From positions 1 to 64,000 of the forward strand of contig CAYWWY010000001.1 in the NCBI GenBank assembly GCA_964462525.1: a DNA stretch of 64,000 nucleotides, given 5' to 3'. Of the stretch, positions 33,798 to 42,348 are shown one piece after another; the first letter of the stretch is position 1; the number at the start of each line of letters is the position of its first letter. Origin of the DNA: CAYWWY01 sp964462525 (GTDB lineage: Bacteria > Thermotogota > Thermotogae > MWEM01). Made by a program: the position numbers and the translations under genes. The notes below the pieces were generated by a model that saw only the letters and a program-made list of their open reading frames with translations, was not told the origin of the DNA and searched no databases.

Positions 33798-35333
33798 ATG
33801 CAGAAATTGCTAATATTGGATTATGGTTCTCAATATACACAACTCATTGCTCGGAGAATCCGGGAGTTTCACGTTTATTCTGAGGTAAGCGCTCCAGATA
33901 GCCCTCTAGATCTCGAGAATGTTTGGGGGATTATCCTTTCTGGTGGGCCAGCTAGTGTAAACGATTCAAATGCCCCGGACCTTCCTCCAGTTTTTTCTCA
34001 GATTATCAAAAAAAAGATCCCCGTCCTGGGGATCTGTTATGGGTTCCAATTACTTGCCAAACGTTTTGGTGGCGTAATTGCTGCTTCCAACAAGCAAGAG
34101 TATGGAAAATGTGAATTCCGGGTCTCCAAAGAATCGCCCCTTTTTGAGGGCTTGCCGAAGCACTTTCTGGTCTGGATGAGCCATGGGGACAGTGTGATAG
34201 ATCTACCTTCATCATTCCCGATGATCGGGGATTCCGAAGAGGGAGGCGTATCAGCTGCAGAATATACCGAAGGTCCGATTTATGGCATTCAATTTCACCC
34301 TGAAGTTGCTCATACCCACTATGGGAATCAAATTCTCGAAAACTTTCTCTTCCAAGTGTGTTCGTTTTCTGACCGATGGGAACTACAAGATTATATTATG
34401 GATACAGTCAGTCATTTGCGTAAAACGATCGGAGACCATTCACTGGTCAGTGGTTTTTCCGGCGGGGTTGATTCTTCTGTAGCATCTGTTCTAACCCATC
34501 GCGCTGTTGGGAAGCAATTGACCAATATCCTAATCGACACGGGTTTCTTGCGAAAAAATGAGGCCAAAGAGGTCAATCGAGTGTTCTCAGATTCCTTTCA
34601 GATGGAGATTCGTACCGTTGATGCGAAAGGAGAGTTTTTTCAAGCCCTGAAGGGCGTTGTTGATCCTGAAATAAAGAGGAAGCGGATTGGAGAGACTTTT
34701 ATTCGAGTCTTTGAACGTGAAGCGAAAAAAATCCCCAATCATCGGTTTCTGGTTCAAGGCACGATCTACTCCGATGTGATCGAAAGCGCCCACTCGAATT
34801 TAGGAAATGCTTCTCAGATCAAATCACACCATAATGTGGGAGGACTTCCCAACCAAATGTCCTTGGAGCTGATTGAGCCGATTCGTTATCTGTTCAAAGA
34901 TGAAGTTCGCAAAGTAGGCGCCTTTTTAAAAATTCCCGAATCTATGCTTCAAAGGCATCCTTTCCCCGGACCCGGGCTTGCGATTCGATGTTTGGGAGAG
35001 GTAACGGAAGAAAAGATTCGGATTCTTCAAAATGCAGATGCCCTTTTTCTTGAAACATTGCGAGAAATGAACTGGTATGATCAAACATGGCAGGCTTTTT
35101 CAGTCCTTTTGAATAGCAAAAGCGTTGGAGTGGTCGGAGATAAAAGAACATATGGGTATACATTGGCCCTTCGAGGAGTGAATAGCATTGAAGGAATGAC
35201 AGCGGATTGGACAAGGTTTCCTTATGACCTTCTCGACCGTGCCTCTCGAAGGATTACCAATCAAATCCCTGAAATCAATCGCGTTGTTTATGATATCACT
35301 TCGAAACCGCCAGGAACCATTGAATGGGAGTGA
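33798..35333 (+). CDS. guaA: GMP synthase (glutamine-hydrolysing)
   Basis: The 511-residue protein has the class I amidotransferase domain (ILDYGSQYTQLIARRIRE, nucleophile Cys in GICYGFQLL, and IQFHPEVAHT), the ATP pyrophosphatase P-loop SGGVDSSV near residue 225 and the C-terminal dimer domain ending in DITSKPPGTIEWE. It converts XMP to GMP. It is full length. A nucleotide-related cysteine hydrolase follows within nine bases, and an aminohydrolase overlaps that gene, forming a three-gene unit. Confidence 0.97.
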   Translation: MQKLLILDYGSQYTQLIARRIREFHVYSEVSAPDSPLDLENVWGIILSGGPASVNDSNAPDLPPVFSQIIKKKIPVLGICYGFQLLAKRFGGVIAASNKQEYGKCEFRVSKESPLFEGLPKHFLVWMSHGDSVIDLPSSFPMIGDSEEGGVSAAEYTEGPIYGIQFHPEVAHTHYGNQILENFLFQVCSFSDRWELQDYIMDTVSHLRKTIGDHSLVSGFSGGVDSSVASVLTHRAVGKQLTNILIDTGFLRKNEAKEVNRVFSDSFQMEIRTVDAKGEFFQALKGVVDPEIKRKRIGETFIRVFEREAKKIPNHRFLVQGTIYSDVIESAHSNLGNASQIKSHHNVGGLPNQMSLELIEPIRYLFKDEVRKVGAFLKIPESMLQRHPFPGPGLAIRCLGEVTEEKIRILQNADALFLETLREMNWYDQTWQAFSVLLNSKSVGVVGDKRTYGYTLALRGVNSIEGMTADWTRFPYDLLDRASRRITNQIPEINRVVYDITSKPPGTIEWE

Positions 35334-35341
35334 ACCATCAT

Positions 35342-35896
35342 ATGAGAAATCGAGCGCTTATTGTTACAGATCTTCAAAACGATTTTATCCATCCTCAAGG
35401 AGCCTTATTCTCTCCAGGATCTCGAAAGGCGTTGATGCCTTCTATATCATTGATCGAATCGTTTGCTGCAAAAGGTCTTCCGATTATTACGACCCAAGAC
35501 TGGCATTGGGGGGAGGTTCGTGAGTTCGAACAATTTGGTCCCCATTGTATTGCAGATTCAAAAGGCGCTCAGCTTGTGGAGGAAGTTGTTGGATCGCTGA
35601 AAGGGTACAATCGGTGGATTAGAGTATATAAGCCACTCTTTTCAGCTGTGGAACAGACACCCTTGGATCATCTCCTCAGGGAGATGAAGATTCATGAAGT
35701 CCATGTTTGCGGAGTGACGACCCATATATGTGTTTTATATACAATAGAGGGCTTGTTTTATCGGGGTTATGATATTGTCGTTTATCCGGAAGCCCTGGGT
35801 AGTTTTCGAGAAGAAGACCATCGATTTGCCTTACGTCAGATGAAAGAAACCTTTCATGTTCATTTTTCGGAAATTCCGAAGAAGGGGGCAGAATGA
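35342..35896 (+). CDS. Isochorismatase/nicotinamidase-like cysteine hydrolase
   Basis: The 184-residue protein has the catalytic triad of this family: Asp in VTDLQNDFIHPQGAL, a Lys after VYKP, and Cys in VHVCGVTTHICVL. Family enzymes include nicotinamidase (NAD salvage) and various amidases. Metal-binding features of PncA (WHWGEVREFEQFGPHC, with His/Asp at nearby positions) are present, so nicotinamidase is plausible but not proven. The start is ATG 35342, nine bases after the guaA stop. It overlaps the following aminohydrolase by four bases. Confidence 0.8.
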   Translation: MRNRALIVTDLQNDFIHPQGALFSPGSRKALMPSISLIESFAAKGLPIITTQDWHWGEVREFEQFGPHCIADSKGAQLVEEVVGSLKGYNRWIRVYKPLFSAVEQTPLDHLLREMKIHEVHVCGVTTHICVLYTIEGLFYRGYDIVVYPEALGSFREEDHRFALRQMKETFHVHFSEIPKKGAE

Positions 35897-37230
35897 ACGA
35901 TCCAATGATTTTGAAGGACTTTTGGGTCTATACAGGCGGCGTTCACGGAGAGTTTTTTTTTGGCGGGGTAGTGATTGAAGATGACCAGATTGCTCACGTA
36001 TTTCGTGGGCAACCTCCTCATGAATACGAGGTTCAGGGCGGAACCATCCGAGGATATGGGAAGATCCTTATGCCTGCGCACACCAATTGCCATACACATG
36101 TCTATTCAGCTTTTGCGCGGGGTCTATCGGTTTCACCGTTTCATCCCGAAAACTTCCTTCAGATCCTGGAACAACTGTGGTGGAAGTTGGATCAAAAGCT
36201 TAACGAACAAGACATATATTATAGCGGTTTGATAAGCGCTCTGGATATGATTCGAAATGGGGTTGGATCGTTCATCGACCATCATGCATCACCGAGTTGT
36301 ATTAAAGGAAGTCTGCAAATCCTACATCAATCCATGGTAGAAGTTGCAGGGTTGCGTGGAGTCTTCTCCTATGAGACTTCGGATCGATACGGTAAAGACA
36401 AGACTCGGGAAGCCATTGAAGAAAATTGGGGATTTCTGGATTGGATCCAGCAACGAAAACAAAGCAAAATGACCAACGGGTTAATGGGTCTGCATGCAAG
36501 TTTTACACTGGAAGACTCAACCCTCAAAGAGATCGCTGATATACCGATCCCAATTCATGTTCATGTAGCTGAAGGCATCGAAGATGGAGAATTACACGTG
36601 GATCGCTATGGAATGAGCGCAATTCAGCGACTCCATCGGTATGGATTGATCCGAGACTCGTCGGTGCTGGCGCACTGCATCCACATCAACCAAGAGGATG
36701 GTTTGATCATTCAAAGTCAAAAGGCCTTCATAGTCGTCAATCCCCAATCCAACATGAATAATGGGGTAGGACTGCCCCTTATTAACCGATTTTGGAGTTG
36801 GGATATCCCCGTGCTATTGGGAAATGATGGTTTTGGTGCAGATATTACTCGCGATATGCGCACTCTATTGCTTAGCCAACACCATACGGAGAAAAGCCCA
36901 ATCGGCTTTGGTCTGGAGGATCTGTATCGAGTCGCTTGGGAACAGAATTCAGATATCCTTTCCCGGCTTTTTGGTATACCGATTGGAAAGATCGAAGCTG
37001 GATATGGAGCCGATTTGATCACATATGATTATACCCCTCCCACTCCAATGGATCAAAGCAATTTTGGCGGCCATTTTTATTATGGAATCATGGAAACGGA
37101 ACGGCCTAGAGATTTGATTGTTGCAGGACATTTTCTGCTAGAGAATGGGGAGTTAATCCTTCCTTTGAGAGACATATGCGCTGAAGCCCAAAAATGGGCC
37201 CAAAAATTTTGGCAGAGGGTTCAAGAATAA
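35893..37230 (+). CDS. ssnA: SsnA-like aminohydrolase
   Basis: The 445-residue protein belongs to the amidohydrolase superfamily. Metal ligands are NCHTHVYSAF, HVHVAEG, AHCIHI and NDGFGAD, in the order of cytosine/guanine-type deaminases. Overall sequence and length fit the SsnA family, known in E. coli next to selenate-reductase-like genes; its substrate is unknown. Four-base overlap with the cysteine hydrolase and position after guaA hint at purine or pyridine nucleotide breakdown. A typical gene partner (YgfK) is not in the window. Confidence 0.85.
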   Translation: MNDPMILKDFWVYTGGVHGEFFFGGVVIEDDQIAHVFRGQPPHEYEVQGGTIRGYGKILMPAHTNCHTHVYSAFARGLSVSPFHPENFLQILEQLWWKLDQKLNEQDIYYSGLISALDMIRNGVGSFIDHHASPSCIKGSLQILHQSMVEVAGLRGVFSYETSDRYGKDKTREAIEENWGFLDWIQQRKQSKMTNGLMGLHASFTLEDSTLKEIADIPIPIHVHVAEGIEDGELHVDRYGMSAIQRLHRYGLIRDSSVLAHCIHINQEDGLIIQSQKAFIVVNPQSNMNNGVGLPLINRFWSWDIPVLLGNDGFGADITRDMRTLLLSQHHTEKSPIGFGLEDLYRVAWEQNSDILSRLFGIPIGKIEAGYGADLITYDYTPPTPMDQSNFGGHFYYGIMETERPRDLIVAGHFLLENGELILPLRDICAEAQKWAQKFWQRVQE

Positions 37231-37249
37231 CAGAACGAAAGGAGATTTG

Positions 37250-38497
37250 ATGGTTCTTTTTTTCACAAAGTGGTTTATATCAATGGGAATGTCTGATCTT
37301 TTGGGGAACGTGTTTGCAAACATATTGACTTGGATCATTATTATCGCTTTAGCCTTACTTTCCCGTTATTTGTTTCAGTGGATTCTTATCCGACCATTGG
37401 AGCAAATTATCAGCAGGGCCTTTCCGAAGTGGACAAAAAGTCTGAAAAAGAGGGGTGTTCTTCGAAGATTGGCTTTGTTGATCCCTGGAATCATCGTCTA
37501 TGCTTTTGCCCCCGTATTTCCTGATATTCAGGGGATTATTCAACGTTTATCCTCTGCTTTTATGATTCTTGTCGGAGCGATCGCCCTAGATGCGATCTTG
37601 GATACGATCACCGATTCCTTTCAAGAAAAAGACATTGCTCGTGACCGCCCGATCAAAAGCTACGCAACGGTTGTCAAGCTGATCATGTATGTGGTTGTAG
37701 CCATTTTGGTCATTGCCAATTTGGCTGACACTTCACCATGGGGCATCTTAAGTGGAATAGGAGCTATGACGGCTGTGCTACTCGTCATTTTCCATGATAC
37801 GCTTTTGGGCCTGGTTGCCAGTGTCCAGATCACAAAGAATGAGTTGGTGGCAGTAGGAGACTGGATCGAAGTGCCTAAATACCAAGCGGATGGCGATGTG
37901 ATCGATATTACACTGACTACTGTACGGATCCAGAATTGGGATCGGACTATCACCACAGTACCTTCATATGCGTTAATTTCTAGCTCCTTTAAGAACTGGA
38001 AAGGGATGTTTGATTCAGGTGGGCGAAGAATAAAGCGCAGCATTTTTCTTGATATGACAAGCATCCGTTTTGTGGACGATGAATTGTACAGTCGGTTGAG
38101 CAAGATTCAACTTATTCAACCTTATTTGCTTATGAAGAAAAAAGAGATTGCCGACTATAATCGAGAACACGAAGTGGATGAAACCGTTGATATCAATGGG
38201 AGGAGGATGACCAATCTCGGGACTTTTCGGGCATATGTGACTGCGTATCTCAAGCAACATCCTGGAATTCACAAAGGGTTAATCATGATGGTTCGTCAGC
38301 TTCAGCCGACAGAAACCGGTATTCCTCTTGAGATCTACGCGTTTACCCGAGATACCGCTTGGGTGAACTACGAAGGAATCCAATCCGATATTTTTGACCA
38401 CATGCTTGCAGTTTTGGCTCATTTCGATCTGCGGGTGGTCCAGATGCCAACGGGGAATGATCTGAAATCTTTGCGGGATTCACCATTACCCAGATAA
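37250..38497 (+). CDS. MscS-family mechanosensitive channel, YbdG-like
   Basis: The 415-residue protein has five hydrophobic segments followed by the MscS pore helix and beta domain. The stretch VGDWIEVPKYQADGDVIDIT, RIQNWDRTITTVPSYALIS and SFKNWKGM is the YbdG (MscM) signature. These channels open at moderate tension to release solutes on osmotic downshock. The start ATG 37250 has AAAGGAG before it. It is 19 bases after the aminohydrolase, so probably in the guaA unit. Confidence 0.9.
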   Translation: MVLFFTKWFISMGMSDLLGNVFANILTWIIIIALALLSRYLFQWILIRPLEQIISRAFPKWTKSLKKRGVLRRLALLIPGIIVYAFAPVFPDIQGIIQRLSSAFMILVGAIALDAILDTITDSFQEKDIARDRPIKSYATVVKLIMYVVVAILVIANLADTSPWGILSGIGAMTAVLLVIFHDTLLGLVASVQITKNELVAVGDWIEVPKYQADGDVIDITLTTVRIQNWDRTITTVPSYALISSSFKNWKGMFDSGGRRIKRSIFLDMTSIRFVDDELYSRLSKIQLIQPYLLMKKKEIADYNREHEVDETVDINGRRMTNLGTFRAYVTAYLKQHPGIHKGLIMMVRQLQPTETGIPLEIYAFTRDTAWVNYEGIQSDIFDHMLAVLAHFDLRVVQMPTGNDLKSLRDSPLPR

Positions 38498-38510
38498 ATC
38501 CGAGATTGCT

Positions 38511-38538
38511 GGTTCTTCATCTCTTTAGCCGAAGAACC
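38511..38538. terminator. Possible hairpin terminator between convergent genes
   Basis: GGTTCTTC and GAAGAACC form an 8-base stem with a 12-base loop between the convergent MscS and STAS genes. No long T run follows on either strand, so activity as a terminator is uncertain. Confidence 0.35.
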
Positions 38539-38558
38539 CTTGAACATTGAGGATATAA

Positions 38559-38897
38559 TCAAGGATTGATTTGAATTAAGGCCTGATCTACGTTCATGTA
38601 GATAGAAAAGATCTCAGAGAACCCAGAGATTTCGAATACATCATAAACGCTTTCATTAAGATTGCAAAGAGCTAGAATACCCGATTGCCGGTTTGCTTTT
38701 TTTACCGCAGAAAGAAGAACCCTCAGGCCTGCGCTGCTAATGGAATCCAAGTCTTGCATATTCAGAAGGATTCTATTCTGGCCATCGGCAATCAACTGAT
38801 TCAGGTAGTCTTCCATTTGTTGTGCAGTACCTGTATCCAATCGTCCTGTAATGCTTATGATCTGAAGGCCTTCTTGTTCATTTCGATTCATATTCAT
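38559..38897 (-). CDS. STAS-domain protein, anti-anti-sigma type
   Basis: The 112-residue protein is one STAS domain. It has GRLDTGTAQQMEDYLNQLI and the phospho-site motif DLDSISSAGLRVLLSAVKK with the Ser typical of SpoIIAA-type antagonists. No switch kinase (SpoIIAB-type) is adjacent. GGAGAG precedes ATG 38897. It is 77 bases after the phosphatase gene, at the end of the pnp operon, so it may be a member of it. Confidence 0.9.
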   Translation of the reverse strand: MNMNRNEQEGLQIISITGRLDTGTAQQMEDYLNQLIADGQNRILLNMQDLDSISSAGLRVLLSAVKKANRQSGILALCNLNESVYDVFEISGFSEIFSIYMNVDQALIQINP

Positions 38898-38974
38898 GAA
38901 ATCTCTCCTATGCTCAGACGAAATGATCCTGGGATCCGGTTGTCTTACATAATATCGGCAACCATTCATTTCCT

Positions 38975-40150
38975 TCAGGATAAGATAAGTAAGGGGACTT
39001 CCATTTCCCACCGGGAAAGAGCTCCATGCTTTCCTTTCAACGTCCGTTCATTACCCGTATACTTGTAATTTAATGAATAGGCTTCTTTTGCAATAGCGGT
39101 AAATGAACCTACTCGATCCACATGCTCTTCGGGGATATGGATCGAAGGTCCAAAAATCCCTTCCCTGATGAGATCCGCGCTATCGTAGAGTTCAAAAAAC
39201 TTACCATACATTGACTCAAAAGAAGCACGAAAGCTATGCAATTCTTTGGGATATAGATAGAGCGCTCTTGGTTCTCCTGCAGGGGGCACACTAAGGATTT
39301 TTGACAGAGGGTCATGAACTCCAAACCAATGTTCATCTCGATAAGAGGTCTCAAGTTGCCCGTGATCTGCAGTGATGAAAAACAGAGTTTCCCGAAGGGT
39401 TTTTTCTGATAATTGATCGATAACCTCTCGAAAGAACATAGACAAAAGCCAGTATATGTTTGATTGGTATTCATTTGAAGACGGGCCGTACCGATGGGCG
39501 TATGTATCGCTTAAACCCCAATAAGCCATAAAAAAGGAGTCAGATTTTTCTTTTCCCAATAACTCCCTAAGAGAAGTATTCATTTCCATCATATCGGAGT
39601 ACCCTCGGAAAGCAGAGCCGTGGTGGTGCATCCGACTTAATCCGGAGTCTTTGAACTGATTGGATGTGATAATCCAAGGTTTGATTCCCGCTTGATGCAA
39701 TTTTTGGAAGATCGTATCACAAGGGATAAACTTTAGGGGGTTTAACCCATTACCAATCAAGATATCTCGTTCCAGACCGGGGGGGCAAAAGTCAATCATA
39801 TTCACCAAAGAGTTAAATCGTTTTAAAAAGAGAATATAGCCAAGCATTCCATGCTCAATTGGAGACAGTCCCGTGCATAAACTTGTCAAAGCTGCAGTTG
39901 TTGTCGTCGGGAAGACACTTTTTAAGGTAAGATGCAGAAATGGCTCTATAAGTTTTTCGATATCGGGGTTGGCCTTACAGGCTTCCAACAAGTTTTGTTC
40001 CCCCACAGCATCCCAAAGGATCAAGACGATCTTTTTTTTTTGATGCAAACTCGGGACAAAATCGGATAACGGGAACGGAGAGTGATGAGTTGGTAGTCCA
40101 TAATGCCTAAGAATAGCATTGATCAAATGGATTATGGAATGCATTTCCAT
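38975..40150 (-). CDS. Alkaline-phosphatase-superfamily phosphodiesterase
   Basis: The 391-residue protein has metal-binding motifs of the alkaline phosphatase/nucleotide pyrophosphatase fold: ILWDAVGEQ at about 45, nucleophile Thr in SVFPTTTTAALTSLCTG, GLSDTYAHRYG, FFITADHGQ and a late KGKHGALS. No signal peptide is seen, so it is cytoplasmic. Substrate is unknown: phosphodiesters or nucleotides are likely. It starts one base after the upstream HD-GYP gene, with no clean ribosome binding site, suggesting coupled translation. Its place next to two HD-GYP genes and PNPase suggests nucleotide turnover. Confidence 0.8.
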   Translation of the reverse strand: MEMHSIIHLINAILRHYGLPTHHSPFPLSDFVPSLHQKKKIVLILWDAVGEQNLLEACKANPDIEKLIEPFLHLTLKSVFPTTTTAALTSLCTGLSPIEHGMLGYILFLKRFNSLVNMIDFCPPGLERDILIGNGLNPLKFIPCDTIFQKLHQAGIKPWIITSNQFKDSGLSRMHHHGSAFRGYSDMMEMNTSLRELLGKEKSDSFFMAYWGLSDTYAHRYGPSSNEYQSNIYWLLSMFFREVIDQLSEKTLRETLFFITADHGQLETSYRDEHWFGVHDPLSKILSVPPAGEPRALYLYPKELHSFRASFESMYGKFFELYDSADLIREGIFGPSIHIPEEHVDRVGSFTAIAKEAYSLNYKYTGNERTLKGKHGALSRWEMEVPLLILS

Positions 40151-40151
40151 T

Positions 40152-41228
40152 TCAACTTAACGCTTTTGCGTACAAAGGTTTCTGAATCCGGACTTTTTTT
40201 TCTGTGGACAAGTCTAGTTCAAAGGGTGTACCATCGCGAATAACTGAAACCAAAGGATGAGCAATATAACCATACCGATTTCCAATAACGATTGCTTCTT
40301 CACCCGAAGACAACAGAACTTTTGATCCGGGACTGTGCAATCCAAAGATCCGAAGAAAAAGATTCACCAACTCAGGATCGAACATATGGCTGGATTCCCG
40401 AACAATATACTGTGTTGCTTCAGAGGGAGGCCATGCGCATTTATAGGGTCTATCGGAAGTCAGGGCATCATATACATCTGAAATGCTAATGATACGAGAT
40501 ACGAGAGGAATCTCTTTGCCTGATCGACCTGTATTGTACCCTTTCCCGTTCCAACGTTCGTGATGATAAAGAATTGGATCGAGGATTTCTTTCCTATGGA
40601 TACCGGACTCTTCAAGGATCGAGCAACCAAGAATCGGATGCTGCTTTACAATCGAAAACTCTCGTTCGGTAAGTTGTTCTGTATTCATAAGGATTTCCTG
40701 GGGTACCATTGTTTTTCCCGCGTCGTGGAGAAGACCCGCCAAAGCGATATCTCGAATCCGGTCCTTATCATTTGGAAAGAGGCGCATTGAAATTGAAGTT
40801 GCGATAATCGACACGTTAATCTGATGAGTAAATGTGTATTGATCCATTTCTTTCAGCTGGGTCAACGAAGGGATGATGATTTCACTAAAGTTGTCAATGA
40901 CTTCTTTTGCAATCTCTTTCCCCAATTGCTCTGCGGTTTCGCAATCGACCCTCCCTTCTTCCATAATTTGATCATAGAGATCGTTAACTTCCTTGAGAAA
41001 TTCATCGAGCTGAATGGGACTGACCATCGGTTTATGAGTGTTCATCTGGTTCGGATCGATTCCCTGAACACATACCCATTCTACACCCCGATAACACAGC
41101 GTCTCTCTTTGATCTGGTGTGATTCCCTGTCCATAGCGAACCAATATATCTCCTGGTTCGTTTCCCATGATTGTTTCACCCATTACATCACGGAAAGTGA
41201 GTTCTTCAGTTTTTTTCCATCGTGTCAA
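40152..41228 (-). CDS. HD-GYP-type protein with GYN variant
   Basis: The 358-residue protein has an N-terminal region of about 80 residues (ILVRYGQGITPDQRETL) and an HD-GYP domain: THQINVSII, GLLHDAGKTMVP, HPILGCSIL, HHERWNGKGYNTGRSGKEIPL and ISDVYDALTSDRPY. The HD motif is intact but the GYP tripeptide is GYN. A small C-terminal beta domain follows. The likely start is TTG 41228, seven bases after GAGGTG and 23 bases inside the upstream gene; this also aligns its N-terminus with that paralogue. Cyclic di-GMP hydrolysis is plausible but not assured. Confidence 0.8.
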   Translation of the reverse strand: MTRWKKTEELTFRDVMGETIMGNEPGDILVRYGQGITPDQRETLCYRGVEWVCVQGIDPNQMNTHKPMVSPIQLDEFLKEVNDLYDQIMEEGRVDCETAEQLGKEIAKEVIDNFSEIIIPSLTQLKEMDQYTFTHQINVSIIATSISMRLFPNDKDRIRDIALAGLLHDAGKTMVPQEILMNTEQLTEREFSIVKQHPILGCSILEESGIHRKEILDPILYHHERWNGKGYNTGRSGKEIPLVSRIISISDVYDALTSDRPYKCAWPPSEATQYIVRESSHMFDPELVNLFLRIFGLHSPGSKVLLSSGEEAIVIGNRYGYIAHPLVSVIRDGTPFELDLSTEKKVRIQKPLYAKALS

Positions 41229-42348
41229 AACCCAACACCTCTGTGATATAAAGATTGGAAACCTTCTCCAGCTCGATTTCTTCTCCTTGAACAAGCAAGA
41301 TGGGCCGCGCTACCGACCCATCCCCTCGAGAAATGACTTTCCCTGTTCGCTGATCATTTAATCGCACCACAGTCCCTGTGGGATATACGCCTGCAATCTC
41401 AACAAAAGCACGCACCATATCCGGGTCAAAGACGCTTCCGGCGTGAGAAATGACCCATCGTAGTGCTTCATAAGGATGAATAGGCGTTTGAGAAGTGTGT
41501 GAGGAAATTAGAGTGTCATAAGCATCAGCAACTGCCAAAACACGCGCAAGGAAGGTTATGTTTTTTCCTTTGACCCCAATAGGAAAACCAGTGCCATCAT
41601 ACCGTTCATGATGTTGCATAACCGAAGTTTCGACATCTTTTTCCATGAATGCGGCATCGATCGTCCGAATCATTTTCACACTGATTATGGGGTGTATAAG
41701 GATATTCCGAGTGGCTCGTTTGTTGTATTGTTTTTCGATATCCTCTCCGACCCTCAAATCTTTGTACCCTCGTGAATAAATCAGACCGATATCATGAAGC
41801 AGAGAAGTTTTTGCTAGCTGAACCAAAATATGGCGGGGTTGCTTGAGATGATGAGCAATGGTGATACTCATAATTGCTGTATTCACCGAGTGTTTTACTA
41901 GGAATCCGGCGGGAAGAAAGGCGACGAAGTTCAGAATTTTTGGATGGGATCGAGCTACTTCGTTGACTAAATCATTGGATAGATTGATCACTTCTCCCGG
42001 ATCAATGATACCGTGATCCATCATCTTCCCGGCAAGATCGTGAAACCGACTAATCGATTTGTGATAGACTTCTTCTGACAAAACCAAAGGCAGTTCAGGA
42101 GCCAGCAGGGCGTTGGATTCGTAAATTTCGGATTCAACCGTTATCGCAGAGTCTTCATCCAGTTCGTTTTGATCGGGCTGACCGATCGGAATCCAAGTTA
42201 CTTGACGAGATTTCAGGAATTCAAGGGTCTTGGAATCCAGGATCGTTCCTTTTGCGATCAAGAGCACGAAGCTGTTTGGATCGAAAACGTCGTCGCCTGA
42301 GGTGTCCCCAGGAGATACCTGACTGATTTTCTTCCAGAGGATTTTCAA
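41206..42348 (-). CDS. HD-GYP-type protein lacking the HDxGK lysine
   Basis: The 380-residue protein is a paralogue of the next gene, with a similar N-terminal region (LLIAKGTILDSKTLEFLKSRQV) and an HD-GYP domain. The HD motif reads LLHDIGLIYSRG, so the conserved Lys is Leu, with a longer loop after it; GYP reads GFP in HHERYDGTGFPIG. A C-terminal small domain (GVYPTGTVVRLNDQRTGKV) follows. The start TTG 42348 has AAGGAG upstream and overlaps the M16 peptidase stop as TTGA. The altered motif may mean sensing or a different cyclic dinucleotide rather than hydrolysis. Confidence 0.8.
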   Translation of the reverse strand: MKILWKKISQVSPGDTSGDDVFDPNSFVLLIAKGTILDSKTLEFLKSRQVTWIPIGQPDQNELDEDSAITVESEIYESNALLAPELPLVLSEEVYHKSISRFHDLAGKMMDHGIIDPGEVINLSNDLVNEVARSHPKILNFVAFLPAGFLVKHSVNTAIMSITIAHHLKQPRHILVQLAKTSLLHDIGLIYSRGYKDLRVGEDIEKQYNKRATRNILIHPIISVKMIRTIDAAFMEKDVETSVMQHHERYDGTGFPIGVKGKNITFLARVLAVADAYDTLISSHTSQTPIHPYEALRWVISHAGSVFDPDMVRAFVEIAGVYPTGTVVRLNDQRTGKVISRGDGSVARPILLVQGEEIELEKVSNLYITEVLGFDTMEKN

